Numbered from the stretch's first letter, positions 8,408-22,191 are shown. The stretch is DNA of 64,000 nt from Natronocella acetinitrilica (GCF_024170285.1 NZ_JALJXV010000003.1:186001-250000); one strand, 5' to 3'. Notes: generated by a model from the sequence alone, not told the origin. Made by a program: numbers and translations.

Positions 8408-8553
8408 CAATAAAAAGCAAAAAATAAAATAGATACTTCCTTGCGGGCTGCGCTGCTGCCGCTGGTGGCAGGACAGCAGCGAGATTGATTATTAGTTTAA
8501 AGTATATAAAATATGCATCACAGCAGATGCAGCAGCACGCGTACGGAGGTCCG

Positions 8554-9114
8554 ATGAAGCGCCGAGAGTTCATTGCCGCAGCAGCAGCGGCGATCCCGTC
8601 CTGGCTCCTACCCCTTGATGCGCTCGCGCAGGGCAGGCCCTATCTGGCGGCATTCTCAGCACAGCGCGCGCTCGCCTACATCAAGGATGGCCGCGCAGAG
8701 TGGATCATCGAGCCCATGGCTGTCGGATCCGGCGGCTTCGCGGAGCATCGTGTCCGCGGTGGCAATGTGACGCCGATGGGGTCATTCACCCTCTCCTGGG
8801 TGAATCCGCAGAGCCGCTTCCGCCTCTTCTTCGGCTTCAACTACCCGCTGCCGGCCCATGCCGAGCGCGGGCGCCGGGAGGGGATCATCTCGTCCGATGA
8901 GTACCGGTCCATCATGGCCGCACACGAGGGCGGGAAAACGCCGCCGCAGACGACCCGGCTTGGCGGCTACATCGGACTTCACGGACTCGGCGGGCGCAGC
9001 CGCCAGATCCATGGGCAGCGGAACTGGACGCGAGGATGCCTGGCCGTTGATGATCCGAGCATTGACCGAATCGGGAAGCTGGTCTCGGTGGGGACGAGGA
9101 TCTTCATTAGCTAG
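8554..9114 (+). CDS. L,D-transpeptidase (YkuD-type) with Tat-like signal
   Basis: 186 residues from the ATG at 8554 (GGAGG upstream). The N-terminus MKRREFIAAAAAAIPSWL is a twin-arginine-type signal. The YkuD signature is present: H143 in GLHGLGG, H153 and catalytic Cys162 in TRGCLAV. Such enzymes cross-link or anchor to peptidoglycan in the periplasm. Within a few kb of a conjugation channel it could remodel the wall for channel assembly, which is inference; it has its own AT-rich promoter region (about 8485-8510). Confidence 0.85.
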   Translation: MKRREFIAAAAAAIPSWLLPLDALAQGRPYLAAFSAQRALAYIKDGRAEWIIEPMAVGSGGFAEHRVRGGNVTPMGSFTLSWVNPQSRFRLFFGFNYPLPAHAERGRREGIISSDEYRSIMAAHEGGKTPPQTTRLGGYIGLHGLGGRSRQIHGQRNWTRGCLAVDDPSIDRIGKLVSVGTRIFIS

Positions 9115-9205
9115 GGTCGAAGGGTCGGGCCAGTGGTGAATTAATAATAAACCTTTTAAGATATAGCAAGCACAACACGAACAAGAAAAAGAAAGGGGTG
9201 CGACC

Positions 9206-12920
<3,715 letters not shown>

Positions 12921-12958
12921 TCGGCCCTGCCCACAACCCATTCTAGCGAGGTAGGAAA

Positions 12959-15436
12959 ATGTCTGAGAATACGTTGGCCGAGATCATCCATCTGCCCGTC
13001 AAGTCCCTGATGGAGTCGAGCTATCTCGACTACGCGATGTCCGTCATCACCCACCGGGCCCTGCCCGACGCCCGTGATGGCCTAAAGCCCGTGCACCGTC
13101 GCATCCTCTACGCGATGCACGACATGGGCATCACGCCAGGGGGCGCCCACAAGAAGTCCGCCCGCGTGGTCGGTGAGGTGCTCGGCAAGTACCATCCGCA
13201 TGGTGATTCGGCAGCCTACGAGACCGCGGTGCGCATGGCGCAGCCCTGGGCGCTCGGCATTCCGCTGATCGACGGCCAGGGGAACTTTGGCAGCGTTGAC
13301 GGCGACTCTCCAGCCGCGATGCGATACACCGAAATGCGCCTCTCGCGCGCTGGCGCGCGCCTTTTTGCTGACATCCAGAAGTCGACCGTGGACTTCCGCG
13401 ACAACTTCGATGGCTCGGAGCGCGAGCCAAGCGTGCTGCCGGTGAGCTTCCCGCTGCTCTGGACCAACGGTGTGGAGGGGATCGCGGTTGGCATGGCCTG
13501 CAGCATCCCGCCGCACAACCTCGCCGAGACGGCAAGCGCGTTTCTCGCGTGGATGGACAACAGGGAGATCAGCACGGCCGAGCTGATCGGGCAGATGCCC
13601 GCGCCCGACTTCCCGACCGGCGGCACGGTGCACGGTCTTGATGGCTACGTGCGGGCGCTCGAGACCGGACGGGGTGTGGTGAAGCTGCGCGCGTGCTGGT
13701 CCGTGGAGGAGCGCAAGAGCGGCCAGCGTGTGGCCATCACCGAGATTCCCTACCAGGTGAAGAAGGCCGTGCTCGTTGAGCGGATCGCCGACCTGGTGCG
13801 CGAGCGCAAGGTCGAGGGCATTGTGGATCTTCGCGATGAGTCCAACAAGGACGGCATGCGCGTGGTGCTCGACATCAAGCGCGGCTACGAGCCGGAGCTC
13901 ATCATGATGCACTTGCTGGCCCTCACCAATCTCGAGGTGAGTGTTAGCTATAACGTCATGGCCCTGGTGCAGGGGCAGCCGGAGCAGCTTGGCATCCGCC
14001 GGGTGTTCGAGGTGTTTCGTGATCACCGCATCGAGGTCATCCGCCGCCGCACCCAGCACGATCTGGACCGCCTGCTCGCACGCCTCCATGTGCTCGAGGG
14101 ACTGATCCGCGCACTGGATCGCCTGGATGAGACGATCACAACGATTCGCGAGTCCGCTGATGCCGAGGAGGCGAGCACCGGGCTTCGCACACTGCTTGGG
14201 ATCACCGAGGTGCAGGCGGCAGCCATTCTGGAGATGCGCCTGCAGCGCCTCACGGGGCTTCAGATTGTTGATATCCGCAACGAGCACGAGCGGGTGACAC
14301 TCGATGTCGCGGACCTGCGGGAGATCCTCGCAAGCGACGTCCGCCAGGCAGAGATCCTGGTCGAGGAGCTCAATGAGGCCGTCTCCGCGCATAGCATTGC
14401 CCGGCGGACCGAAATCAGCCATGAACTGAGCCGGGTGACAAGTGAGGACCTGGTGAAGAAGGAGGAGGTCATCCTCTTCGCAACACTCGAGGGTTACGTG
14501 AAGCGCCTCCCCGTCACCTCATTCAACCGCCAGAACCGCGGCACCAAGGGCCGCTCGGTGATGGATGTTGGCGAGGACGACGTGGTGACGGCAATCCACA
14601 GCGCGAGCACGCACGATTATCTGCTTGCCATCACCGAGGTGGGGCAGGTCTACACCGTGAAGGCGCACGCGATCCCCGAGAGCCCACCGGGTGCGAAGGG
14701 CAGGCACTACCGGAACGTGTTCAACGGACTGGAGCAGGGGCATGTGGTTGCGATGCTCTCAGCCCCTGATATCGAAGACGAGAGCCTGCACCTTGTGGTG
14801 GTGATGGAGAGTGGCTACATCAAGCGGGTGCCGCTTACCGAGTTCCGCAACGCCGGTCGCCAGGGCGGGGTGCGGGGCGTGACCCTGGATGAAGGGGACA
14901 GCATCATCGCCGCGCGGATCTCATCGAGCGAGGAGGACCGCATCGTCATTGTCGGCGACCACGGCAAGGCCATCTACTTCCCGGTCTGCGACGTGCGCCC
15001 GATGGGCCGCTCTGCACGCGGCGTGCGCGGCATCAAGTTGCCGGTGAGTGGCCAGCCAGCGAAGGTCATCGCCGCCGAAGTGATTGCGGCAAAGTCCTCT
15101 GCGGAGCTTGTCTGCGTGGGACTAAACGGTGTGGGCAAGCGCACCGCCGTTGACGCCTATCCGCTGCAGGGCCGGGGCGGGCAGGGCACGCGCTGCTTCG
15201 CTGCGATTAAGCGCTCGGGGCCGCTTTCTGCGGCTACGATTCTCGCCGAGGGCGAGGACGCACTGGTGTTCAACACCAAGGGCGGGGCGAACCGCATCAA
15301 GGGCAGCGACATCCCGCTTGCCGGGCGCAGCACCACCGGTGCGCAGATGATCCGAAACGGCGAGGTCCGCGGCGTGATCGCGGTGCCCGCGGCAGAGGAG
15401 GTGGCAGACGATGGCTGCGAGGGGCAGGGTGGCTAA
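12959..15436 (+). CDS. gyrA: DNA gyrase subunit A-like protein
   Basis: 825 residues, 38 bp after gyrB, with GAGGTAGGAAA before the ATG. The breakage-reunion domain is intact, with active-site Tyr123 in AAMRYTEMR. The quinolone-determining region reads [11 protein letters not shown]: Ser84 is kept and Glu88 replaces the Asp of E. coli GyrA, as in ParC. The C-terminal beta-pinwheel (525-825) starts with a degenerate GyrA box, QNRGTKG instead of QRRGGKG, so DNA wrapping and true supercoiling activity are uncertain; it could act as gyrase or as topoisomerase IV. The end overlaps the next gene by 26 bp. Confidence 0.92.
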   Translation: MSENTLAEIIHLPVKSLMESSYLDYAMSVITHRALPDARDGLKPVHRRILYAMHDMGITPGGAHKKSARVVGEVLGKYHPHGDSAAYETAVRMAQPWALGIPLIDGQGNFGSVDGDSPAAMRYTEMRLSRAGARLFADIQKSTVDFRDNFDGSEREPSVLPVSFPLLWTNGVEGIAVGMACSIPPHNLAETASAFLAWMDNREISTAELIGQMPAPDFPTGGTVHGLDGYVRALETGRGVVKLRACWSVEERKSGQRVAITEIPYQVKKAVLVERIADLVRERKVEGIVDLRDESNKDGMRVVLDIKRGYEPELIMMHLLALTNLEVSVSYNVMALVQGQPEQLGIRRVFEVFRDHRIEVIRRRTQHDLDRLLARLHVLEGLIRALDRLDETITTIRESADAEEASTGLRTLLGITEVQAAAILEMRLQRLTGLQIVDIRNEHERVTLDVADLREILASDVRQAEILVEELNEAVSAHSIARRTEISHELSRVTSEDLVKKEEVILFATLEGYVKRLPVTSFNRQNRGTKGRSVMDVGEDDVVTAIHSASTHDYLLAITEVGQVYTVKAHAIPESPPGAKGRHYRNVFNGLEQGHVVAMLSAPDIEDESLHLVVVMESGYIKRVPLTEFRNAGRQGGVRGVTLDEGDSIIAARISSSEEDRIVIVGDHGKAIYFPVCDVRPMGRSARGVRGIKLPVSGQPAKVIAAEVIAAKSSAELVCVGLNGVGKRTAVDAYPLQGRGGQGTRCFAAIKRSGPLSAATILAEGEDALVFNTKGGANRIKGSDIPLAGRSTTGAQMIRNGEVRGVIAVPAAEEVADDGCEGQGG

Positions 15437-15920
15437 GCGCTGCCAGGGTGTTGACTTCGAGCGGCGCGTCCTGCGCGAGGAGGCGCCGCCGACGGCGGCA
15501 GCCCTGGCGCGCCTGCAGGCGAGGATCGAGCGTCGAGGCGCGCGGGAGCGTCGCGTCATCCTCTACACCATTGCGAGCATGAGCGCGCTAACCTTGTTGG
15601 TCGGCGTGCTTATCTCACGCCATGCCGCACTGGGCATGGCGGCCGGGATCTGCTATCGGCTTGGCTGCGAGTACAGGGCACGCCGCAGGGTCGAGTGTTT
15701 GCGGGCAGCGCTCAGGCCGGCTCGCAGCGCGCTTCTCGCCTATCAAGCGGCACTGGTGATCGATGAGTGCTCGGCGGCATCGCGCTACGCCAAAGCACTT
15801 GTCGGCCGAGAGCTTGTTGCCGGGGAGCTCGGCGCGATCGTTGAGTGCGCGCGCAGCACGCTGCCTGCCGATGCGTGGTCGATGACTGCTGTAAAAGACG
15901 GGCGCGAGCAGGAGACATGA
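15411..15920 (+). CDS. Small membrane protein downstream of gyrA
   Basis: 169 residues from the ATG at 15411, inside the gyrA 3' end, with GAGGAGGTGG upstream. A basic helical N-terminus precedes one or two hydrophobic segments (about 48-80). No family recognised. Coupling to gyrA suggests co-expression but not a shared function. Confidence 0.6.
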   Translation: MAARGRVAKRCQGVDFERRVLREEAPPTAAALARLQARIERRGARERRVILYTIASMSALTLLVGVLISRHAALGMAAGICYRLGCEYRARRRVECLRAALRPARSALLAYQAALVIDECSAASRYAKALVGRELVAGELGAIVECARSTLPADAWSMTAVKDGREQET

Positions 15921-15944
15921 AGCGCTGTAATGAGAGAGTGAGCA

Positions 15945-15974
15945 GGGGCGGCCAGGGGCCGCCCCGCGTCTTTT
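15945..15974 (+). terminator. Terminator of the gyrB-gyrA operon
   Basis: A nine-base-pair stem (GGGGCGGCC with GGCCGCCCC, 15945-15965) and a three-base loop, followed by GCGTCTTTT. Confidence 0.8.
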
Positions 15975-16197
15975 AGCGCCTGATCAGGTGAACGATGCGC
16001 GCGAGCACCATCGCGGCGACGCCCGCGGTGACGAGTGCAACACCCGCGGCCGGGGTGATCTGCGGTGCACTCACCACCTCCACCACGCGGGTGCCCGCAC
16101 CGGCGAAATGGTAGTAGGCGGCCACGGCGAGGACCAGCACGATGATGTTGGCTTCGTTACGGATGCTGCCGGCGATACGCTGGATGAGATTGCTCAT
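15973..16197 (-). CDS. Small two-helix membrane protein
   Basis: 74 residues; start at 16197 with GGAGG-like TGGAGGCA in its leader on the opposite sequence being absent, so the start rests on the conserved leader rather than a clear Shine-Dalgarno. Two hydrophobic helices (about 18-32 and 49-68) flank a short GAGTRVVEVVSAP loop; the N-terminus carries IRNEANIIVLVL. It shares layout and its whole promoter/leader with the 50-residue protein at 23470-23622. Function unknown. Confidence 0.6.
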   Translation of the reverse strand: MSNLIQRIAGSIRNEANIIVLVLAVAAYYHFAGAGTRVVEVVSAPQITPAAGVALVTAGVAAMVLARIVHLIRR

Positions 16198-16229
16198 GGA
16201 GGCAAGCCTTTTGTCGTTGGGGAGATTTA

Positions 16230-16258
16230 ATATTAATACAATTAAATAATAAAGTCAA
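16230..16258 (-). promoter_or_regulatory. AT-island promoter, small membrane protein
   Basis: TTGACT (16258-16253), 17-bp spacer containing TTATTATTTAATTG, TAATAT. The leader GTCGTTGGGGAGATTT (reverse sense) is shared with the promoter at 23656-23684. Confidence 0.7.
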
Positions 16259-16408
16259 GCCGTATGGGCTAGTTTTCCGGCAACGGCCCGATTGGCAGTC
16301 GGGTGCGCATTGTCGGTCTCGGCATGAGAGGGCGTGTCCACTCGTGCAGGCAGTCAAAAGGCGCTAGGCTTGTGCATGAGACAGGCGGGTGAGAAAGAGG
16401 GCAGGTGG

Positions 16409-17269
16409 ATGGAAGGATTCTGGATTCTGCTGATGGTCATCGCTGCGGTGGGGCTCGTGGGCTGGTCGACCAGGAAGCGATCGGCTGGCGAGGCCACCCG
16501 CGGTGGGGGCCAAGGCGGACGGCGTGCGGGCACGACGGCAGCAGGTGACGGGGCGCGCGAGACGCGTCGCCAGGCTGCGCTTTCTGAGAAGCTCGCGCCG
16601 CTTCGTCATCGCTGGCGTCAGCTTCGGGAGGAGCGCGAGGCGGGGGTGCGCAGCGGCGAGCTTGCCTCCTGGTATTTTGACGCACCCACGGACAAGCAAC
16701 TCGCGGTGATCAGGGAGGCGGGCTGGCCACTTGACCCAAGGGGGCTCACCAAGGGCATGGCCTCCGAGGTGATCGGCATGGACTATCCTGCGGAGGAGGA
16801 GAATCTCGAGGTGCTGCGCTTTTTCCGTCAGTCGACGGCGGGAGCAACACAGACCACGGCGCGCATTGCTGCTGTCGAGCTCCTCGCCGACGCTAATCGC
16901 CGGGAGCAGTGGGAGGCGCGGCCAGCGAGCAAGGTCCTGCGCGAGTCCCTGCGGCTGATTGGCCACAAGGCAGCGAAGGGCCTCACCGAGCGCGAGGGGC
17001 GCAAGCAACTGGATGCGTTCCTGCTCGATGCCGATGACGAGGGCCTGGAGAGGCTGCTGCTGGAAGCGTTCGAAGGCGCCTGGGGGGATCTTGAGGACCG
17101 TGACGTCCGCGAGGATCTCGGGATTCGAAAGCCAACGCCACGGCAGGTCGCAGACGTGATCCTCGCGAGCGCCAGGGGACGGTCGGCCGAGGAACTCGCG
17201 GCGAATCCGATCATGACCGAGGATGTGGTCGAGGCGCTCATCGAGCAGCACCCGTCGCTCGCCCGCTGA
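16409..17269 (+). CDS. Membrane-anchored protein of unknown function
   Basis: 286 residues from the ATG at 16409 (GAGG eight bases upstream). One N-terminal transmembrane helix (about 3-19), a Gly/Arg-rich linker, then a soluble helical domain containing a PTDKQLAVIREAGWPL ... GLTKGMASEVI segment of a type often seen in plasmid and phage proteins (tDKQ...G...LTK..As..I). No enzyme motif recognised. Confidence 0.6.
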   Translation: MEGFWILLMVIAAVGLVGWSTRKRSAGEATRGGGQGGRRAGTTAAGDGARETRRQAALSEKLAPLRHRWRQLREEREAGVRSGELASWYFDAPTDKQLAVIREAGWPLDPRGLTKGMASEVIGMDYPAEEENLEVLRFFRQSTAGATQTTARIAAVELLADANRREQWEARPASKVLRESLRLIGHKAAKGLTEREGRKQLDAFLLDADDEGLERLLLEAFEGAWGDLEDRDVREDLGIRKPTPRQVADVILASARGRSAEELAANPIMTEDVVEALIEQHPSLAR

Positions 17270-17339
17270 GGGCTTCGCAGGCAAGCTCACGCTCGACAGG
17301 CGCCGCGAAGCGCAAGCGATCCGGGCGCGTGCTCGCATC

Positions 17340-17362
17340 TACCCCCCAAATGGGGGTGGTCA
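17340..17362. promoter_or_regulatory. CCCCCA-AA-TGGGGG palindrome upstream of the Sel1 gene
   Basis: Six-base arms CCCCCA (17344-17349) and TGGGGG (17352-17357) around AA. The surrounding CTACCCCCCAAATGGGGG and GTGGTC match the copy at 49511-49533 exactly. It lies about 90 bp before the start codon. Confidence 0.55.
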
Positions 17363-17447
17363 GGATGGCCTGAGTCGCACTAGTGTCGGGGTGGGCGTCA
17401 ATGGTGGTGCCCCGTGGGGCGAGTGGCCCCGAGACGCTGGGGGCTGC

Positions 17448-19289
17448 ATGCAAGGACGGGTCGCGGGAGTTGTGGGGCTTTTGGGCGCCGCCTTGTTTGC
17501 AGGCGCAGTACAGGCGACGACACAGGCGGTGGCCGAAGACTGTGCGGCGCAGGCGGCGGTCGGGAGTGTCGCGTTTGCGGACATTGACCCGGCGCGTGCG
17601 GTTCCGCTTTGCGAGCGCGCGGTCGCCGCTGATCCGGAGGACGCCGATCTGCAGGCGCACCTCTGCCGTGCGCTCGTGCGTGCGGAGCGCGTCGACGAGG
17701 CGCTTGCCTGGTGTGAGCGCTCGGCCGCGGCAGGCAGTGCAGCCGGGGAGTTTGGGCTCGGGAACGCCTTTCATAACGCCATCGGCGTCACCCGCAACGA
17801 CGAGGAGGCCATGCGCTGGTGGCGGCGCGCAGCGAACCAGGGACTCGCCGCCGCACAGCTGAACCTCGCCTTTGGCTACGAGACGGGCGGAGGTGTCGAG
17901 GAGGACGTTGAGCGCGCATTGCGCTGGTACAGCCGCGCGGCCGAGCAAGGGCATGCCGAGGCGCAGTATCGTCTTGGGCGCCTTTACGATGATGGCTGGG
18001 GTGTTGCGCTGCCGGCCGATCTGCCAGCGCTTGAGCGCCATGGCGTGGCGGCGTCACGCGGGGATGCGGATGCCCAGTACGCACTCGGCCTGGTCTACCT
18101 GCTGGTGGGACGATCACGCGTGGACGCTGCCCGGGGGCTCAACTGGATGCGCCGGGCAGCCGATCAGGGCCACGCTGGGGCGCAGTGGGAGCTTGGCGAC
18201 CTCCACCAGCGGGGGGACGGTGTGGAGCAGGATGATGTGCTGGCGGCGGAGCTCTTCCGGGCGGCCGCTGAACAGGGTCATGCCGGGGCGCAGACAGCCC
18301 TCGGCCAAGCCTACGCCAGTGGTCGGGGGGTTGATGAGGATGAGGAGCGCGCGCGCTACTGGCTGCGCCGGGCCTTGCTGAGTCTCACGCCGACCTGGCA
18401 GCGCGAGACTGACGAGGCGTGGTATCAGCGCGCGATCAATATGGAGGTGAGCGACAAGGAGGTGGCGCTCTGGCTCCTTGAGCGCCCCGGCGCAGGTTTT
18501 GCCGCAGCGATCTGGCGGACGTCGGGAATGATCAGCGACGGGGGGGATCCGCTTGTCGCCGCGCTCTTTGAGCGGGCCGCTTGGTACCAGTTGCTTGGTG
18601 GCGATGCGGTTGAATGGCGGTACGCTAACGCGGTCAGGGGCGGGGGAGATGACTACGAGCGCCTGGTGAGCGAACCGCTTGCCGCGGCGGAGGCTGGAGA
18701 GGTATGGGCGCAGGAGCACGTCGGATGGATGTATCTCTATGGCCTGGGCCTTGAGCATGACGAGAATGAGGCAAGGCGGTGGCTCCTCGCCGCAGCGGAG
18801 CGATCCTATACGCCGGCGATGAGATATCTCTCGCTCATGCAGCAAGAGCGAGAGCGGCTCCTTTTCTGGGTGGATCGAGCCGCTGAGCTCGACGATGCCC
18901 TGGCACAGTACACCCGTGCGCTGATTCATTTGGAGCAGGTCGATGTCATAACGCAGTACACCGACGACGGACGGAAACTTCGGGAGCATGGGGGGGATGC
19001 CGACGCACTCCGCGCGGCAAAGGTCCGCCTGCGCCAGGCCGCCGAGAGGGGGCTGCCGCAGGCGCAGGACACTCTCGCAAGACTCTACTCGCTTGGAGGG
19101 GATTACCTGCAGGCTGAGTACTGGTATCAGCAAGCCTGGGAGCAGTTGCTCGGTGACAGGCGAGGGGGGCTCGTCCGGTTCTATGGCAGGGGCCACAGTG
19201 AGTGGCTCAGCGGGCAGGCCCGGCACTGGTATGAGCGCGCGGCGGCCCAGGGGCACACCGACGCCATGCAGATGCTGGAGAGCCGGTGA
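17448..19289 (+). CDS. Secreted Sel1-repeat protein
   Basis: 613 residues from the ATG at 17448, chosen because it opens a signal peptide (about 1-25, GAALFAGAVQA). The mature protein is built from Sel1-like repeats: typical modules A..LG..Y..G.GV..D...A..W..RAA.QGHA can be seen at about 95-270 and again at 415-450 and near the C-terminus, with a more diverged middle. Sel1 repeats form superhelical alpha/alpha scaffolds that bind other proteins, often in the periplasm or at the surface. Possible roles are assembly of surface structures or host interaction. The gene follows the palindrome at 17340-17362. Confidence 0.85.
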   Translation: MQGRVAGVVGLLGAALFAGAVQATTQAVAEDCAAQAAVGSVAFADIDPARAVPLCERAVAADPEDADLQAHLCRALVRAERVDEALAWCERSAAAGSAAGEFGLGNAFHNAIGVTRNDEEAMRWWRRAANQGLAAAQLNLAFGYETGGGVEEDVERALRWYSRAAEQGHAEAQYRLGRLYDDGWGVALPADLPALERHGVAASRGDADAQYALGLVYLLVGRSRVDAARGLNWMRRAADQGHAGAQWELGDLHQRGDGVEQDDVLAAELFRAAAEQGHAGAQTALGQAYASGRGVDEDEERARYWLRRALLSLTPTWQRETDEAWYQRAINMEVSDKEVALWLLERPGAGFAAAIWRTSGMISDGGDPLVAALFERAAWYQLLGGDAVEWRYANAVRGGGDDYERLVSEPLAAAEAGEVWAQEHVGWMYLYGLGLEHDENEARRWLLAAAERSYTPAMRYLSLMQQERERLLFWVDRAAELDDALAQYTRALIHLEQVDVITQYTDDGRKLREHGGDADALRAAKVRLRQAAERGLPQAQDTLARLYSLGGDYLQAEYWYQQAWEQLLGDRRGGLVRFYGRGHSEWLSGQARHWYERAAAQGHTDAMQMLESR

Positions 19290-19634
19290 GCAAAGCCCGC
19301 CTGAGGCCCTGGTGCCCCAGGCAAAACGCCGCCAGCGGCCCTGAGAGCAGCCACCGGGCTGGCTCAGGGCCGTCCCATTCCTGGCGGTGCAGCAGGACCG
19401 CCATGCTACTGACCACTGTCGGTATCCGCATGGCAACACGCTGTCGCAACGCCAGCAAACCCGCTTGAGCCGAGTCGCTCGTCGCCACCCGCGACAGGCC
19501 GAGGCAAGCTGTCACCTGAGAGACGAATCCCCGACTGGAGGCAGATCATTGTGTGTTAATTAATTAGCAGCTATTTAATTGACATTATAATAATAAAGCG
19601 TATAATAAATGGCAGTTGAACAGGAGAGACTGCC
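19290..19634. other. 345-bp gap with a long hairpin and a promoter
   Basis: No gene seen. GGCCCTGAG/CTCAGGGCC arms (19338-19372) with an inner AGCC-ACCG-GGCT stem form a 35-nt hairpin that may end the Sel1 transcript. The right end is an AT-rich promoter stretch with TTAATTAATTAG. Confidence 0.5.
19579..19606 (+). promoter_or_regulatory. AT-island promoter
   Basis: TTGACA, 16-bp all-AT-rich spacer, TATAAT; TATAATAAATGG follows. It lies 29 bp before the gene at 19635. Confidence 0.8.
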
Positions 19635-20165
19635 ATGCTGAAAAAGACAATTGTCACGCTCATGCTCATGCTGGTTGGCCTGCCGGGTGTGGCGGTCGCC
19701 AATATGCACGGCCTGGCCATTGGCAGCTACCTGGAGCGTGGCGAGTACCGCATGCAACTCCCCGCCTTTACCAACCACTGGTCGCGCCACCACAACCGGG
19801 ACTTCCAGTGGAACGAGATGAATGAGGGGGCGGGGGTGCAGCTCACGCTCAATGGCGGCAACTGGCGCGAGAGCATCGTCATCGGGGTGCTTGAGGACAG
19901 TTTCTACAGCTGGGGCGGGTACGCGGGCTACACGCGGCAGTATATCTTCGCGAAGAACGGCTTCGGGCATATCAGCGGCGGGGCGTTCGTCGGTGCCGCC
20001 TACCGCGCCATGTCGGTCGACGGCGGCAACATCTTCCTGCCGATGGCGCTACCGACACTGACCATCGAGGCCCACCGGGGCATTGGGCTCAACATCACCG
20101 GCCTGCCGGATGTCGGGGATAGCTTCAACGGCATGCTCCACGTCCAGATCACGGTGCCGATGTAG
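19635..20165 (+). CDS. Putative outer-membrane beta-barrel protein (PagP-like fold)
   Basis: 176 residues. Signal peptide about 1-22 (VAVANMHG). The mature part has NEMNEGAGVQLTL, SFYSWGGYAGYTRQY, GAFVGAAYRA and LPTLTIEA segments; this NE.N.G.G......NS...S.YAG pattern is seen in small beta-barrel proteins of phages, plasmids and proteobacterial outer membranes. Alternating hydrophobic strands to the C-terminus fit a small barrel. Family assignment is from memory of the pattern, not from alignment. It has its own AT-island promoter. Confidence 0.6.
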   Translation: MLKKTIVTLMLMLVGLPGVAVANMHGLAIGSYLERGEYRMQLPAFTNHWSRHHNRDFQWNEMNEGAGVQLTLNGGNWRESIVIGVLEDSFYSWGGYAGYTRQYIFAKNGFGHISGGAFVGAAYRAMSVDGGNIFLPMALPTLTIEAHRGIGLNITGLPDVGDSFNGMLHVQITVPM

Positions 20166-20262
20166 CCGCAACCGCGGCGAGGCACTGTCAGTGTGACCCA
20201 GTCCCGTATCGCTGCGTGACCCGCGGCTATACTGGGCGCTTGAGAGAAGAAAGGGGGTGGGC

Positions 20263-21282
20263 ATGATGGGGCAACGGATCAGGCTTTTGGCATTGACGCT
20301 GGCAGCGGCCAGCGTGCTACTGGTTGCGACACTGACGGCGAGCGCCGATGAGCGGGCCGAGCGCGAGGCGCTGGAGACGCTGCTCTGGGTAGCCTCGGTG
20401 GATGGCGGGCTTGACCAGGAGATCCACGCATATTTCTGGAGCCAATTGCGCAAGGTGGTTGGCGGTGACCCGGACAGTCTTGATGCACTCGCCAGATACC
20501 TCGGCGAGGGGCAGGAGGCGAACGTGGCCTTTCAGCGGGCAGTCTGGGAGAGTGTGCAGCGCTCGAACGAGGCGGGCGCGGTGGTGCGCACACCCGGGCT
20601 CGAGCGGGCAACCGAGGCGCTGATCGCGCAGTTCGGAGAGGCTGTGGTCGGTGATGCGCTCGCCTCCACCGAGTCATTGCTGCGCGGGGCGGCGTTCGGC
20701 GAGGTCGTGCGCGGGGGGTCCGGGAGCGTTGGTTACATCGATACCGATTCGATCGCGCGGGTGGTGAGCGGTCTTGATGCCACGGGCGATCGGCTGGCGA
20801 AGCTCCTTGACCGGGATTGGGACGGTGCGCTCTCCGAGCAGATCATCCTGCCGGGGCTGGTGCGGGTGCTGACGCCCACGCGCTTCGTGGTTGAGCGGAT
20901 GGAGGACACGCCCGGCCACGAGCGGACCGAGGGTTTCACCGCCGATCGGCGCGGCTGGGGTGTGGAGGAGGGCTTCTCAATCATTCGCTACGAGGCTGGG
21001 GTCGCCTTTGATGGGCGCGCGGGTATGCGCGAGGGCTGCAGGGGGATGTTCTCGATGGTCGGTGCGGGCTGCGAGACCATTCCCATGCCGATGCGTGGCC
21101 ATGAAGGCGTCCGGGCCTCGACGAGCTTTAGCGAGGCGGGGCAGTCCTTTGGCATCGCCTTCCAGGCGATCTGGCTGGTCGAGAGCCGCGCGGTGGTCAT
21201 GGCCTTCGTCATAGACGAGGGTGGCGTTGCTGACGCCCAGGCAAAGCTCACCGCACTGCTGACGCGCACACGCTTCGACTGA
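20263..21282 (+). CDS. Secreted protein of unknown function
   Basis: 339 residues from the ATG at 20263, after AAGGGGG. A signal peptide (about 1-28, ending TASADE) leads to a mainly helical N-terminal half and a mixed C-terminal half holding a Cys pair (EGCRGMF, AGCETIP). No family recognised. A TATACT box at 20228-20233 may be its -10. Confidence 0.65.
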   Translation: MMGQRIRLLALTLAAASVLLVATLTASADERAEREALETLLWVASVDGGLDQEIHAYFWSQLRKVVGGDPDSLDALARYLGEGQEANVAFQRAVWESVQRSNEAGAVVRTPGLERATEALIAQFGEAVVGDALASTESLLRGAAFGEVVRGGSGSVGYIDTDSIARVVSGLDATGDRLAKLLDRDWDGALSEQIILPGLVRVLTPTRFVVERMEDTPGHERTEGFTADRRGWGVEEGFSIIRYEAGVAFDGRAGMREGCRGMFSMVGAGCETIPMPMRGHEGVRASTSFSEAGQSFGIAFQAIWLVESRAVVMAFVIDEGGVADAQAKLTALLTRTRFD

Positions 21283-21286
21283 CCGG

Positions 21287-21310
21287 CCGCCGCGCACGCA
21301 CGCGCGGCGG
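21287..21310 (+). terminator. Hairpin, probable terminator
   Basis: CCGCCGCGC (21287-21295) pairs with GCGCGGCGG (21302-21310), followed by ATTATT; it lies just after the stop of the gene at 20263. Confidence 0.55.
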
Positions 21311-21416
21311 ATTATTGGCCTGTCGCCGCATGCTATGATGGGAGAGGACAACGCGCCAGTTCACGCCTTGCCGCGCGCACCGGCGCTCGCGTACGCTGGC
21401 GAAGTGCCGCCAGCGA

Positions 21417-21445
21417 TTGACATTATTATAAATAAACATTAAAAT
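21417..21445 (+). promoter_or_regulatory. AT-island promoter
   Basis: TTGACA, 17-bp spacer of only A and T except one C, TAAAAT; 24 bp before the ATG at 21469. Confidence 0.75.
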
Positions 21446-21468
21446 AAAAAAGACTAACGGGAGGCCCC

Positions 21469-22191
21469 ATGAGCAGAAATGAGTCGGAGTTTGGCACGAT
21501 CATCATCCCGAGTGCCGAGTGGGCCGGGGTGAAAAAGGCGATCCGCGATGCGCACAACCGCTATCGCGAGGACGTCTACAGTCTCGCGCTTGAGCTCCAT
21601 GGCGCACTCCATGGCCCGCGCTACAAGGGCAGGCGGAACGTCCGTTATCTGGGCGATTACGGCTCAGCACTCGAAGCCGAGGTGAAGCCAAAGTTTCAGG
21701 CCGCGCGCACCGAGGCGCAAATCGAGCGGGTGTTCATGGCAGGCTACCTGGTGAGCTACCAGGCAGGCATCCATGAATCGGGCCTGAGTCGCGAGGAGTG
21801 CGAGATGATTGCGTTTCGCCGCCCGCCCAAGCCGCAGAGAAAGACGCTGGATCGGCTGATCCCTGCGGCGACCAACAAGACCCTCGCGTTCTCAAGTGGT
21901 GACCTTTACGTCAGCCTCGATGACGAGCAGCGCACGCTGACCTGGCGGGTTGACCGGAATAACCACGCCTGCCGGCGGGCGCGGGAGAGCACCCTGGGGG
22001 CTGCCGTATTCAAGGCGCTGGCAGCGGTGAAGTGGACGCGCGGCAGCGGCGGGAAGATCATCGGCAACGATGAGTACAACATCGACGCTGGCGCAGGGAT
22101 CGAGGGCGGCGGTGGTGGCTATGTCACCAAGGCGTTCGGCCCGGGGCGCAAGGAGGAGAAGGTCGCGTGGGTCAGAACCGTCGGCTGGTAG
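21469..22191 (+). CDS. Unknown cytoplasmic protein
   Basis: 240 residues; GGGAGG precedes the ATG. No signal peptide or membrane segment. The N-terminal half is helical and charged; the C-terminal third holds a Gly-rich NIDAGAGIEGGGGGYVTKAFG stretch. No family recognised. It has its own AT-island promoter and a clear terminator, so it is a monocistronic unit. Confidence 0.65.
   Translation: MSRNESEFGTIIIPSAEWAGVKKAIRDAHNRYREDVYSLALELHGALHGPRYKGRRNVRYLGDYGSALEAEVKPKFQAARTEAQIERVFMAGYLVSYQAGIHESGLSREECEMIAFRRPPKPQRKTLDRLIPAATNKTLAFSSGDLYVSLDDEQRTLTWRVDRNNHACRRARESTLGAAVFKALAAVKWTRGSGGKIIGNDEYNIDAGAGIEGGGGGYVTKAFGPGRKEEKVAWVRTVGW

Larger units (their letters stand above)
8202..8553. other. Intergenic region with minus-strand promoter, leader ORF and hairpin
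   Basis: The left part (8262-8407) holds a promoter, a short Arg-rich ORF and a terminator-like hairpin, all facing the zinc-ribbon gene. The right part (8408-8553) is AT-rich and ends in a probable promoter for the L,D-transpeptidase (TATAAAAT near 8503). Confidence 0.6.

Noticed and set aside
18114-19439. 441-codon minus-strand open frame
   Set aside because: Antisense to the Sel1-repeat gene; composition follows the GC-rich third positions of the real gene.
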